27,542 nucleotides of DNA. Source: a virus. The notes beneath the pieces were generated by a model, which saw only the letters and a program-made list of their open reading frames with translations, did no database searches and was not told where the DNA came from. Made by a program: the position numbers and the translations under genes. The stretch spans positions 1 to 27,542 of the IMG/VR virus record IMGVR_UViG_3300046543_000056, one strand, 5' to 3'. Shown in pieces: positions 8,126 through 16,244 of the stretch (position 1 is its first letter; the number at the start of each line of letters is the position of its first letter).

Positions 8126-9882
8126 TTATCAGGCTTCTTTCCCCAAAGAGTCTGAGCAACGTCGCGGTAGAACACCCGCTCAGTTTCTTCCATAGTGGGC
8201 TCAGGCAGGCCACGATCATTATTGAGATCAATGTGAGACTGGCGATAGCCTTGGAATTGCTTGGTCGCCAACAGATCCTTGAAGTATGGATCGCTACGCC
8301 CTAGGCCAAATACCTTGCCTGTGATACTATCCGGATCGCGCGTAGTGTGGGTCTGAAATAGTTGTGGAGCGATCTTATTGATCACATCATCAGGGCTCGC
8401 GGGCTTGCCGCCGTGGCTGTCTTGCCAAGCCGTTAGCGCTTCAGAGAGAAGCCCAGTAAAGTGATTAAAGTCCTCTGGATTCTTTCGATCATAATTACGA
8501 ATCCCCAACGCATCGAGAGTAGAACCATAAGGCCCTTTCAACCACGTCATCGCACGGCTAACCCGCACATCTTGCCTTGGATTCTTAGTGTCCTCTTTCT
8601 TCCAAGCGTTCACCTTACGAATATCGCCTTGAGATAGCGTGGGATACTTCTCGGCAAGATTGAGATCGAGGAACTGCTCTTGATCGTTATCCCGCATCCC
8701 TGCAATTTCGGTCATGGCCTTATCATTGGTCGCACGATCCCGCGACCGAATGAACCAGTCAATATATCCGGGGATCTTTGCCCGCTCAAGTGGCGAGAGA
8801 TTCCAATAGGCAGGCCCTGCCTTGGGATGACCTATAAGTGAATGCATATCAGTGACTTCGCCACGACTTAGGTAATCACTGATCAGATTGAGATTGTCAT
8901 TCTTGGCTGCGGTGAAGGCGAACTTCTGTTGCCGCAGCTGAGAGTCAAGGGCGCGAACTACTACGGTTGGATAGACGCCGTCGTTTGGGGCTTGTTGCTT
9001 GGCCAACTCCTTGGCCTTCTGTTGTAGCTCATCAACAGTGATCTTGAGATTACCATCCGTATCAGTGTTAGCAGTTAGGAGGTTGTCAACAATACCAGCG
9101 GCTCCTTGCGTATGCTGCATGGTCCGGATCACATTCTGCGTCCGATCGTAATCCTCCTTCGTCATCCCAGGCCCAAGCTCGGCGAACTTCTTGGCCGCAT
9201 CATCGAGTTGGTTGTTCTTGGCGAGGAATTGGATGTGGTTCGAGGTCATCGAGGAGTTGATGACCGTCTCAGCATCGGAGGCTGCCTCGGGACGGCCAAG
9301 GTCTTGATAGAGCTTGTGGGTGAGCCCTACGGCCTTCCGCCGATTCTCCTCAACCATCGCGGGATCAGCCGTGTTCGCACCGGTCCCGACTAACGCATTG
9401 ATGCGTTCCTTGGTGGACTCCCGGGACGCTACAGATACCTCAGTGCCCGCATGCCCAGCCCCATTGAACACCGTCCGCCCATAGGTCGAGAGGCTGGTCG
9501 AATCGTACATCTTCTGTGCAGCAGGGGATTTGATCGTCCCACGGATCTGTTGCCGAGCGGCCTCGAGATCTTCCTGATACTTCGGCAGGGCCTCGCCCGC
9601 ATTCAGCCCCTTGAGCGAGGTGAAGTTGGCATGAAGCAACCCGGCCTGCCGCATGAACTCAGCATCCGCCTTATCCACCTCGGCCCGATTGGCCAGGTCC
9701 TGAAGCTTCAGCGCTGACGCAAAGACCTCGTTCCCGACCCCATCGATCGTCTTGCCCAGTCCCTCAAATGCCGTCGCGACACCACCACCAAACGCGGCCT
9801 GCGGGATATTCGGCCGCACCTCGGGCGTCGGGATGTCTTGGAGGATCTGTCCGGGAACCGGATTGTACGGGACCTGAGCCAT
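8122..9882 (-). CDS. gp15-like internal virion protein
   Basis: 586 residues, predicted almost wholly alpha-helical and polar, without signal peptide, membrane segment or cysteine. N-terminus MAQVPYNPVPGQILQDIP is a Pro-rich lead typical of podovirus internal virion protein C (gp15-like), and the position between gp14-like and gp16-like genes agrees. Such proteins form part of the ejected core complex and line the DNA path across the periplasm. I recognise no enzymatic motif. The start ATG lies three bases after the previous TAG; the stop overlaps the next start (ATGA). The C-terminal half is visibly poorer in GC (for example 42% in 8461-8520) than neighbouring genes, hinting at a mosaic join. 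The family call rests mainly on size, order and helical character. Confidence 0.75.
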   Translation of the reverse strand: MAQVPYNPVPGQILQDIPTPEVRPNIPQAAFGGGVATAFEGLGKTIDGVGNEVFASALKLQDLANRAEVDKADAEFMRQAGLLHANFTSLKGLNAGEALPKYQEDLEAARQQIRGTIKSPAAQKMYDSTSLSTYGRTVFNGAGHAGTEVSVASRESTKERINALVGTGANTADPAMVEENRRKAVGLTHKLYQDLGRPEAASDAETVINSSMTSNHIQFLAKNNQLDDAAKKFAELGPGMTKEDYDRTQNVIRTMQHTQGAAGIVDNLLTANTDTDGNLKITVDELQQKAKELAKQQAPNDGVYPTVVVRALDSQLRQQKFAFTAAKNDNLNLISDYLSRGEVTDMHSLIGHPKAGPAYWNLSPLERAKIPGYIDWFIRSRDRATNDKAMTEIAGMRDNDQEQFLDLNLAEKYPTLSQGDIRKVNAWKKEDTKNPRQDVRVSRAMTWLKGPYGSTLDALGIRNYDRKNPEDFNHFTGLLSEALTAWQDSHGGKPASPDDVINKIAPQLFQTHTTRDPDSITGKVFGLGRSDPYFKDLLATKQFQGYRQSHIDLNNDRGLPEPTMEETERVFYRDVAQTLWGKKPDK

Positions 9883-9885
9883 TAG

Positions 9886-10416
9886 CTAAAAGATCCCTGC
9901 TGAGGACCCTGAGGTCCATTTGGAGGCCACTGATCCCACCGAGCCCAAGATCGACGCGAAGGCATTGATATCCCCGGCCTTCTTGGCCTGCTCCCCCGCC
10001 ACCACATCGGCACCCGCCTCGGCCGTCTTAGTCTCGCGCTCGACCTCGTAGCCGTACGCCTTCTTGGCGTAGTTCTCCCGGATCAGCTGTTGATCGTACT
10101 CGCCCAGCTGGGTCGTGGTATCCCGAACCGCCTTGGTCGAGCCGGTGTTCACATCGACCCCCGAGGCTCCCTGCGCGGCCTTCTGGACCCCAACCGTCTC
10201 GCCAGTCTTGAGGCCTGACTGGTAAGCCGCCGAGCCCCCGGACCGAACCGCGTACTCCGCATTCTGCTGTGCGATCTGGGCATTGAGCTTCGCAACCCCT
10301 GCCTGATAGTTATACATCGCCTGATCGGCCTGGCCCTTGGCCTCAGCCCCATAGGCCGACACCACGCCACCAACCAGCGAGGCCCCAATCCCTACAATCG
10401 CTAACGGTGCTGCCAT
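9886..10416 (-). CDS. gp14-like internal virion protein
   Basis: 176 residues. The N-terminus has a Gly/Ala-rich hydrophobic stretch (about 5-25, PLAIVGIGASLVGGVVSAYG). It is followed by a long helix rich in Ala and Gln (KGQADQAMYNYQAGVAKLNA) and a Gly-rich C-terminus (GSVGSVASKWTSG). This is the usual pattern of the smallest ejection protein of podoviruses (gp14-like), thought to form the outer-membrane pore at infection. It lies between the gp13-like and gp15-like genes, as in T7. No cysteines. The start ATG follows the previous TAA by one base. The sequence signature is moderate and gene order strengthens the call. Confidence 0.78.
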   Translation of the reverse strand: MAAPLAIVGIGASLVGGVVSAYGAEAKGQADQAMYNYQAGVAKLNAQIAQQNAEYAVRSGGSAAYQSGLKTGETVGVQKAAQGASGVDVNTGSTKAVRDTTTQLGEYDQQLIRENYAKKAYGYEVERETKTAEAGADVVAGEQAKKAGDINAFASILGSVGSVASKWTSGSSAGIF

Positions 10417-10417
10417 G

Positions 10418-10840
10418 TTACTTGCCTACAATCTGGAAGGGGATATAGTCCTCACCCGTGTCATTGAACTTGGCCCCAAGCCATTTCAACCAACGGATCG
10501 AGGAGCGTTCGTGGCGATCCGTAAGGCCAACGATCTTGGGGTAAACCTCAAGCATTGCCTCCATAACCAGCTGGGAATACCGCACGAAGGTGAACTTGTA
10601 CTGCTCGACCAACGGGGTATGATAGAGCCAGAGGTAGGCCTCCTCGGCCAACAGGCTCGGCGGGATCAGCCCGCACGCACATACCACCTCCCCATTGATC
10701 TGGCCAACCCATATATGCGTCGCTAGGGCCAAGCATGAGTCCAGGTTTTTGACCTCCTGTTCTGTAATGCTCTCACCCTTCGAGGCCAAAATCAAGGCTC
10801 TTGTCTTTTCGCGATCGGTAACTTGGATGGTTGCGTTCAT
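10418..10840 (-). CDS. gp13-like protein with GNAT acetyltransferase fold
   Basis: 140 residues, close to the length of T7 gp13 (about 138). The central part (AYLWLYHTPLVEQYKF) and C-terminal part (VGLTDRHERSSIRWLKWLGA) follow the pattern of GNAT N-acetyltransferases: strand, helix that would hold acetyl-CoA, then the Asn/Arg-Ser...Lys-x-x-Lys-x-x-Gly end. Proteins of this family sit between the tail nozzle and gp14 in T7-like phages and are needed for virion maturation; catalysis is not established for them. The start at 10840 (MNATIQVTDREKT) is preferred to an upstream in-frame start at 10918, because it overlaps the stop of the nozzle gene (ATGA) and the extra residues would lie wholly inside that gene. 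Confidence 0.8.
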   Translation of the reverse strand: MNATIQVTDREKTRALILASKGESITEQEVKNLDSCLALATHIWVGQINGEVVCACGLIPPSLLAEEAYLWLYHTPLVEQYKFTFVRYSQLVMEAMLEVYPKIVGLTDRHERSSIRWLKWLGAKFNDTGEDYIPFQIVGK

Positions 10841-13446
10841 TTCGGCGTATCTCCCACGGTCACCTGCGGGATCACCCCGAGGATTGAAGCAGGGAATGGG
10901 TTGGGCTGTTCGATGCAATACTGGCCCGGGACCGTCCAGCTGGGATCGAGGCGGGTCATTGCATCGCCGGTTACGAGATCGGTCACAACGGCGTTCGTTG
11001 CGGATCCAACGTTCCCCCGGACGAGGTCCTTCATCGGCACCAGCGTGGAGAAGGTCTTGCCGATCTCGAGCCCGAGGGTGTCATTGACCCGCACCGTCAC
11101 GGCCGGGATGGTCTTCATCTTCCCTTGGATCGTCGGCTCGCCAGTATCGAGTTGGAGAGTCTGGAGTTGGGGTGTGTAGCCCAAGCCGACGGTCACGCGA
11201 GTGTAGCCGGTCGCTGGAGCAGGCGGAGCCGGGAGAGTGAACACACCCGAGCCCGGCATCGCGAAGGGAGTGATGATCGTCACGTTCCCGAGGTTATCGG
11301 TCGCAAGCCCAGTGACCGTTGCGGCCGCAAGGTGGGCCGCCCCCGAGAAGGTCAGGACCGATGCGCCGTTGTATTGGAGCCCTGCGTCCACAGTCCACGC
11401 GTCCGTAAGGCCGGTGGGGTAGTAAAGTTCCGCCATACGCTCAATATACCGCACCGGCGAGCCGTTGATCGTCCGCTCGACCACGGTGTAGAGAGCGTCC
11501 ACCGCCCCCGACGCTACGGTCTCGGTGATCGAGGCCACAGACTCGAAGACTCCTTGGGTGTCCGAATGGGCCCAAGCGATCAACTCCTGTTCCTTAAGGA
11601 AGGTCAGGCTGAGGAGGACTCCATCATTCCGCACAGCCCAGACGGTCTTGAAGGGTTCCTCACACCAAGCCCATTCGAGGATGGTGAAGCCGTAGAAGAG
11701 GTGGCTGGACAGGACGCTGATGTCTGTTCCGGTATAGACCTGCGTGTAGAAGTTGAAGACGAGATCTCGGACGATGGAGCCTTTGGACTGCACATATAAA
11801 ACATTGTCATTCGCCACTAATGGGGGTGGATGGGAAGCGCCGTTGTAGGCTTGGGTGTTGGCAACAAGGCTGGCCGGTGTGACCACCGATCCCGGCGATC
11901 CGCCGTTCAACAACCAAGCTTGCTTATCGGACAGGATGATAAGGCCTTGAGGCTGCGGGACCAGCGATTGGATTGTGTTCAATTGCCCCGACACTAAGAC
12001 CCCTTGAATGGCATCGCTGGCCTCTAGCGGGGAGTGGATGTCGAAGTTATAGTAGGCCCCGGTCTGGGACATGTTGAATTGCTGCGGCGACAACACCGGC
12101 CCAGCCAACACCAACCGCTGTTGGAAGAACCCGGGCACCGTGGGATTGCCGGACGAGGCCGTACCGAGGTTGGCCGTAGCCGTAGCGCCACCGCTGGAGA
12201 TCACCACCGCTGGGGCTGAGGTATAGCCCACGCCGGGGGAAGAGACGTTGATGTCCGTTAGGGCCCAAGTGAGGTTGAATGCCGCCCCAACGCCAGTGCC
12301 CGAGGTCGTGGCTTGGGCAACTGGATTGGCAGGAATGGTGCCGGTGGACAGGGCTCCCGGTGAGGTAAGTGAGGCGGTAACAATGAAGCCGCCAAATGAA
12401 GATGTGACGAGGACTACAGCTCCAGGTACACCTGCTAGAGTTATTGTATCACCTGTGTTGTACAGTGCTCCTATCGGTGGCGTGAAGGCAATTGATTGAA
12501 CGGCCAACACCGGCACCGCTGTTGCGCCTGACCCGCCACCGCCAGTAAAGAGCACATTCGGAACCGGATCGCCAGGGCTGTACGTGCCTGCGCCAGTGAG
12601 CGTGACCGAAATCACCCCCGTGCCTGAGAACGGATCCTCAACGATCGGCGGCCCTTGCGAGAAGTCCGGCGAGATGTTGGAGTCAATCAAATCGGTCCCG
12701 GTCACATTGCCCACGAACCCAAACGCCGACCCAACCGGAATGGCCCCAGCATAGGACGGTTCGGCCTTGTAGATGTTGTAGCTCGCCGCGCCGGTGACGG
12801 CAGTCCATGAGACGGTGTTGGTCCCGGCCGTGATTCGGAGATCGGTCTTGGAGGCGAGGGTCGCGTAGGTTGAGATCGCAGACTCTTGCCCATTGGTATC
12901 GACCGAGGTCACGATGTAGGCGTAGTTGACCGATCCCGAGGCGAGGGTGGACGCAACCGTTGGGCCAATGGGCGGCGTGATGGTTGAGCCGAAGGTGATC
13001 GGCGCTAGGGTCCAGTTGGTCGAGGTGATTAGGGTCAGAAGGTAGGGCGGGAAGTTGGGATGGCAGATGACGAGGGTATCGACGTTCTGGGCGAACTTGA
13101 GTTGGGCCAAGTCCGCCGCAGCGTAGGGTGACACAATCTCGTACGGCGACATCCCGCTCATCACCTGCGCGCCGTTGTTGATGAAGCGCACGTAGCCGTC
13201 ACCGAACTCAAGGACGTAGCTGACAGTGAAGGAGGCTTGGAACGGGATCAGTCGAGTCGTGTTGTTGAACTTGGTCGTGGTGATGTAGCGCGTGCCCGCT
13301 CGAGCCGTCGCACCTCCGCGATAGTCCACGAAGAAGTTTCGCAGCAGCGCGGCCCCGGAATGGTACTTGGTAAGATCAACCCTCGCGTTCAGGGCCGGTG
13401 CCCATTCGCCAGAGTTGAAGGAGGTTTGGATTACCGGTTGCGCCAT
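10837..13446 (-). CDS. gp12-like tail nozzle protein (tail tubular protein B) with inserted beta modules
   Basis: 869 residues. The first 60 residues (MAQPVIQTSFNSGEWAPAL ... RNFFVDYRGGATARAGTRY) are the hallmark of podovirus nozzle or stabilisation proteins. The later FFQQRLVLAGP followed by a GAYYNFD element (about 440-470) is the conserved core. Between them lies a fibronectin-III-like segment (about 157-260) and an insert (about 275-428) rich in Gly, Ser, Thr and Val, with GGGGSGA and GVGYTSAPAVVI patterns. Part of the insert resembles one in the gp11-like gene. The protein should form the tail tube tip through which DNA leaves. The start overlaps the previous TAA (TAATG), the stop overlaps the next start (ATGA). 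Only three cysteines, no signal peptide: a normal cytoplasmically assembled virion protein. Confidence 0.88.
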   Translation of the reverse strand: MAQPVIQTSFNSGEWAPALNARVDLTKYHSGAALLRNFFVDYRGGATARAGTRYITTTKFNNTTRLIPFQASFTVSYVLEFGDGYVRFINNGAQVMSGMSPYEIVSPYAAADLAQLKFAQNVDTLVICHPNFPPYLLTLITSTNWTLAPITFGSTITPPIGPTVASTLASGSVNYAYIVTSVDTNGQESAISTYATLASKTDLRITAGTNTVSWTAVTGAASYNIYKAEPSYAGAIPVGSAFGFVGNVTGTDLIDSNISPDFSQGPPIVEDPFSGTGVISVTLTGAGTYSPGDPVPNVLFTGGGGSGATAVPVLAVQSIAFTPPIGALYNTGDTITLAGVPGAVVLVTSSFGGFIVTASLTSPGALSTGTIPANPVAQATTSGTGVGAAFNLTWALTDINVSSPGVGYTSAPAVVISSGGATATANLGTASSGNPTVPGFFQQRLVLAGPVLSPQQFNMSQTGAYYNFDIHSPLEASDAIQGVLVSGQLNTIQSLVPQPQGLIILSDKQAWLLNGGSPGSVVTPASLVANTQAYNGASHPPPLVANDNVLYVQSKGSIVRDLVFNFYTQVYTGTDISVLSSHLFYGFTILEWAWCEEPFKTVWAVRNDGVLLSLTFLKEQELIAWAHSDTQGVFESVASITETVASGAVDALYTVVERTINGSPVRYIERMAELYYPTGLTDAWTVDAGLQYNGASVLTFSGAAHLAAATVTGLATDNLGNVTIITPFAMPGSGVFTLPAPPAPATGYTRVTVGLGYTPQLQTLQLDTGEPTIQGKMKTIPAVTVRVNDTLGLEIGKTFSTLVPMKDLVRGNVGSATNAVVTDLVTGDAMTRLDPSWTVPGQYCIEQPNPFPASILGVIPQVTVGDTPK
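12163..12624 (-). other. Inserted beta-rich module within the nozzle gene
   Basis: Encodes about residues 275-428 of the gp12-like protein. Low-complexity Gly/Ser/Thr/Val sequence interrupts the conserved nozzle core. The stretch around 12265-12360 encodes NPVAQATTSGTGVGAAFNLT, closely similar to NPVAQGSTTGSGTGATFNLT in the insert of the gp11-like gene. Bases 12361-12480 look poorer in GC than the flanks. Confidence 0.6.
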
Positions 13447-14093
13447 TAACCACGGGTCCCTGGAGTTGAGGGCGGGGGAACGATGAAGTTGGAGACGTTG
13501 ACAACCGAGCCGACGGAGCCGCCCACGTTGCCGGTGACAGAGCCCACTGAGCCCGAGAGGTTGCCTGTGATATTCCCTGTGAGATTGAAGGCCGTAGCCG
13601 CATTGGCCCCAGCGATCAACAGCCCATTAGCAGCCCCCGGCGCAGCGGTCGGGATTGGCTGTGGATCCCAAGCCTCGAAGGAGAACCCTCCCCAAGCATC
13701 CGCGCCTGAGGCATCATCAGGGCCGCCGTACTTAATATTGCTCGCGGCCACTACCGCCTGAACCGCGTAGGCAGCATCTACATTAAGAGCTCCTGGCGTA
13801 AGGCCAGTGACCACAAACTCCGCACTAGCCTGTGCAATGGTTGTAGCAAAATTCGCCTGCGGGGCCGCCCTGCCAAGGATGACCGCGCCCGCCATTACCC
13901 CAAGGAGGATCGCTGGGACTGTGACTGCGGTGTCGATCGCGCAGGCTAAACGAAAGAGAACCTTCCCATGCGCCGGAACCACCACAGCCAACCGGAGATG
14001 GGTCGTGTCCAATGCTGTCATCGCCAATAGGCTGGCTGTGGACTTGCTAACGGCCCCAGCCGGATCATACAACTGTGATGCAAGGAGGTTCAT
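13446..14093 (-). CDS. Beta-rich tail appendage/fibre-like protein with Gly-Ser-Val repeats
   Basis: 215 residues. Residues 1-115 look like a beta-sandwich attachment region (alternating hydrophobics). A middle region has Trp and aromatics (ADAWGGFSFEAWDP). A C-terminal low-complexity repeat (about 169-198) reads as GNxxGxxxGSVGSV units such as GNLSGSVGSVTGNVGGSVGS. Such short glycine repeats occur in trimeric phage fibres. Position between the gp11-like and gp12-like genes suggests a structural tail protein. The ATG at 14093 overlaps the upstream TGA (TGATG). A TTG codon directly before it at 14096 could also be read as the start, but the ATG is more likely. I do not recognise a named family. 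Confidence 0.65.
   Translation of the reverse strand: MNLLASQLYDPAGAVSKSTASLLAMTALDTTHLRLAVVVPAHGKVLFRLACAIDTAVTVPAILLGVMAGAVILGRAAPQANFATTIAQASAEFVVTGLTPGALNVDAAYAVQAVVAASNIKYGGPDDASGADAWGGFSFEAWDPQPIPTAAPGAANGLLIAGANAATAFNLTGNITGNLSGSVGSVTGNVGGSVGSVVNVSNFIVPPPSTPGTRG
13500..13589 (-). repeat. Gly/Ser/Val-rich short repeats in fibre-like protein
   Basis: Encodes residues 169-198 of the 215-residue protein, with repeated GNxTGN and GSVGSV units. In DNA this shows as recurring ccgacggagccgccc / ccactgagcccgag-like segments. Imperfect repeat of roughly 12-18 bases per unit. Confidence 0.6.
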
Positions 14094-15181
14094 CAATACG
14101 CGGGCAGAAGCCCTCCCCAGTCGAAGCCGGAGTACGGCCCAGAGACGTAGCCGTCGTTCCAGTTGATCCCACGCACGCGGATGAAGTCGGGCGTTACGTC
14201 GTTGACCGTGAGGGCCTCATTCCCATCCACCTTCCTGGCCTCCATGATGGACATATTCGCCAGCTGGATACACATATTGGCTAGGGCCTTATCGCCCGTC
14301 AGGCCCATGACGATGTCCGCGCCCAGCTTGTTCGCCATCGCGTCCTGGAACATCGGGTCCCAGACGTTCGGGTCGGTGACTTGCTTGACGTAGGCCAGCG
14401 TGGCGAACTCTTGGTTCGTTACGATGACTCGCTGGGATCCCCGCGTTCCAAAGGTAAGATTGAAAGTAGCGCCCGTTCCCGAGCCAGTCGTCGAACCTTG
14501 AGCGACCGGATTCGTTTGAGCTGCGAAGTACGATCCACCAAGTGGCGGCGACGTTGCGTCAATGACTTGGGAGATGACGGTGACGGCCGTGATGACTCCG
14601 CCAGCGACCGTGGCCACTTCCAGAACTGCCGGAGCCCCGATAGGTGGATCAGTATTGGCACCCGCCACAAGCGTAATTTGATCCCCAACGGCATAGCCCG
14701 AACCTCCGACTGCGACAGCGGCTGCGGTGACTGGGATGAATTGATCAATCTGGGTCTTGAAGCGGATCGGGGTCCCGAGCCAGAGTGACGAGGCACCGCC
14801 TGTGACGGCGGTGGTGATCGGGACGCCCGAGGCAAAGCCAGTCTGGGTGGCCGGAATGATGTAGCAGGCCCGCAGACAATCACGGGGGTATTGGTATTCG
14901 TAAGCCCACGGCGGGGGCGGCTGTCCGGGCTCCCAGAGGTTGGTGGCCGGGGAGGTGTTCTCTGGGGTGCCCGGCACCGAAGTGATGTAGGTTAGGTTGG
15001 CCGTAGCAAGGCCGCAATCCCACGGCGCGAGGCGGAGCAAGCTATCCCGGGTGTTGTTGTAGGTCAGGTTAGCTTGAATCGCCTCGTTCGTGGTGTTGTT
15101 CACAAGCTCCGCATCGGTAACCGTCGTGCGGGATCCGAACGCCTGGAGCGCGAGGTTAACGATGTCGGTCTTGGTGGTCAT
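14093..15181 (-). CDS. gp11-like head-tail adaptor (tail tubular protein A) with inserted module
   Basis: 362 residues against about 200 for simple members. The N-terminal part (TDIVNLALQAFGSRTTVTD... ARDSLL-type helix, LRLAPWDCGLATANL) and C-terminal part (NVWDPMFQDAMANKLGADI ... ARKVDGNEAL) are the conserved adaptor or gatekeeper pattern that joins portal to nozzle in T7-like podoviruses. The extra length is an insert at about residues 150-248 with GGSGYAVGDQITL and NPVAQGSTTGSGTGATFNLT. The beta-rich insert is probably displayed on the outside of the tail. The start ATG overlaps the previous TAA (TAATG). The stop overlaps the ATG of the fibre-like gene (TGATG). Family assignment is firm from termini and neighbours. 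Confidence 0.85.
   Translation of the reverse strand: MTTKTDIVNLALQAFGSRTTVTDAELVNNTTNEAIQANLTYNNTRDSLLRLAPWDCGLATANLTYITSVPGTPENTSPATNLWEPGQPPPPWAYEYQYPRDCLRACYIIPATQTGFASGVPITTAVTGGASSLWLGTPIRFKTQIDQFIPVTAAAVAVGGSGYAVGDQITLVAGANTDPPIGAPAVLEVATVAGGVITAVTVISQVIDATSPPLGGSYFAAQTNPVAQGSTTGSGTGATFNLTFGTRGSQRVIVTNQEFATLAYVKQVTDPNVWDPMFQDAMANKLGADIVMGLTGDKALANMCIQLANMSIMEARKVDGNEALTVNDVTPDFIRVRGINWNDGYVSGPYSGFDWGGLLPAY
14438..14734 (-). other. Inserted beta-rich module within the adaptor gene
   Basis: Encodes about residues 150-248 of the gp11-like protein. It splits the conserved adaptor sequence between the FKTQIDQ and RVIVTNQEFA segments. Its GGSGYAVGDQITL and NPVAQ...FNLTF elements match the module in the gp12-like gene, pointing to a shared origin. 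Confidence 0.65.
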
Positions 15182-15369
15182 TAGTGCTTACCTTGAGTTC
15201 CGCAACAGCCGTGGTTGGTACCGCCAATCCCGGGCTTCTGGGACATCGGGATCACCGCACCCGTGGGCGGGGAGTACGGGATCGGCTTCGGAGCCATCTG
15301 CCCACCACCCGACGCACGGGAGTCAGGCATGGAGTCGGAACCGAATTCGCCGAGGAAGTCTTTGGCCAT
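15181..15369 (-). CDS. Small protein with Cys-rich CCGTQGKH C-terminus
   Basis: 62 residues, Pro/Gly-rich and probably unstructured (PKPIPYSPPTGAVIPMSQKP), ending NHGCCGTQGKH. The last seven residues (CGTQGKH) match those of the protein at 15649-15852 (CGSQGKH), so the two are diverged relatives or share a functional tail. The start ATG overlaps the previous TAA (TAATG), and its own TAA overlaps the adaptor start. It lies in a run of small genes between fibre and adaptor genes, where unassigned structural accessory proteins are common. The Cys-Cys pair could bind metal or form disulfides, but I have no proof. Function unknown. Confidence 0.65.
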   Translation of the reverse strand: MAKDFLGEFGSDSMPDSRASGGGQMAPKPIPYSPPTGAVIPMSQKPGIGGTNHGCCGTQGKH

Positions 15370-15647
15370 TAGATTTTCCTTTCCGGTAGGTCAGAGGTGT
15401 AGGTCGGGGTGGAGGCTTCGAGCTTCTTCGTGGCTGCGGCCTGAGCATCGGCGTCAGCCTTGGCCTTGGCATCCGCCTTGGCCTTGATGGCTGCCGCAAA
15501 GGCAGCGTTGTCCTTAGCGGCAGCGACGGCCATATCGGCCAGTTCGTTCCCGGCCGCCGTGGCGATGCTGGCGACCGAAGGCCCAACAGTCGCACAGCCC
15601 TGAACAACCTCGAGGAGTAACCTTGCGCGGTCCATATCAATTGCCAT
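15369..15647 (-). CDS. Small Ala/Lys-rich helical protein
   Basis: 92 residues. Residues 1-45 are a mixed helical region (MAIDMDRARLLLEVVQG). Residues 50-78 are a nearly pure Ala/Lys/Asp/Gln helix (AAIKAKADAKAKADADAQ), which would be a solvent-exposed single helix or coiled coil. It ends with a short polar tail (TYTSDLPERKI). The start at 15647 is chosen over a longer in-frame start at 15806, because the extra 53 residues lie inside the neighbouring gene and look like shadow translation, while the ATG at 15647 follows the neighbour's TGA by one base. No family recognised. A structural or chaperone-like role in tail assembly is possible but unsupported. Confidence 0.6.
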   Translation of the reverse strand: MAIDMDRARLLLEVVQGCATVGPSVASIATAAGNELADMAVAAAKDNAAFAAAIKAKADAKAKADADAQAAATKKLEASTPTYTSDLPERKI

Positions 15648-15648
15648 A

Positions 15649-15852
15649 TCAGTGCTTCCCTTGGCTGCCGCAGTTGGAGGTGGTGCAGGAGACGGGCGCA
15701 GGAGCCATATAGCCCCGGCCAGCCCCGAGCGGAGTGGGATTGGAGACGACGGCGATGCCAAGCTGGGCCGCACCGCCCGGATCGATCGCATGGGCGGTGG
15801 GCTCAACCTTCATCCCGCCCGGGCCGTTAGTGGAGGCTTGTCCTTGTTTCAT
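15649..15852 (-). CDS. Small Gly/Pro-rich protein with CGSQGKH C-terminus
   Basis: 67 residues, low complexity at the start (MKQGQASTNGPGGMKVEP), a central hydrophobic-polar part (GGAAQLGIAVVSNPTPLG), then GYMAPAPVSC and the end NCGSQGKH. Similar small proteins starting MK(V/Q)EP and ending in QGKH or a like motif are found in related phages near tail genes, without assigned function. Shares its C-terminal motif with the 62-residue protein at 15181-15369. The start ATG overlaps the preceding TGA (ATGA). Two cysteines near the C-terminus (SCTTSNC) could pair. Confidence 0.65.
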   Translation of the reverse strand: MKQGQASTNGPGGMKVEPTAHAIDPGGAAQLGIAVVSNPTPLGAGRGYMAPAPVSCTTSNCGSQGKH

Positions 15853-16244
15853 GTGTGGCTTCCTTTGAATGTAAGCTGCTGCTTGTGGTCGTACCGGTTG
15901 TCGGGATCGGCAGCCATCTCCCGACGGATCTTCTCAATCGCGCCGCCATCGGTATTGTGTTCCTTGAGGATCTGGCGGTAGCGATCATCAAGGCGTTCGA
16001 TTTCCTGGAGGACGTGTTTGGGTGGCGTGGTGCCGTGTTCCTCATACATATACTTGATGTCATGGAGGTCGTGAAAGTAGTTCGCGAACCGGCGAAGGGA
16101 CTCGGGAACTTCGCTCTCGGCGCTGCGATAGAACTTTAGCAGTTCGGTATTCTGCTGACGGATGATCTTCATATCATCCGCGATACGTTTGAGGTAGACT
16201 ATCTCAGGATGATGTTCTTCAAATACACGTTCGGGATCAGTCAT
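15849..16244 (-). CDS. Conserved helical phage protein of unknown function
   Basis: 131 residues, strongly helical and charged: an N-terminal coiled coil (about 15-45, IVYLKRIADDMKIIRQQN) and a C-terminal segment with aromatic and acidic pattern (FANYFHDLHDIKYMYEEHG), then REMAADPDNRYDHKQQL. I have the impression that this C-terminal pattern recurs in podovirus-like phages next to tail genes, as a hypothetical protein. No enzymatic motif or membrane segment. The start at 16244 is chosen because the upstream in-frame extension to 16475 runs through two other genes and is Arg/Pro-rich, like a shadow frame. It overlaps the end of the 58-residue gene by eight bases. Confidence 0.75.
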   Translation of the reverse strand: MTDPERVFEEHHPEIVYLKRIADDMKIIRQQNTELLKFYRSAESEVPESLRRFANYFHDLHDIKYMYEEHGTTPPKHVLQEIERLDDRYRQILKEHNTDGGAIEKIRREMAADPDNRYDHKQQLTFKGSHT

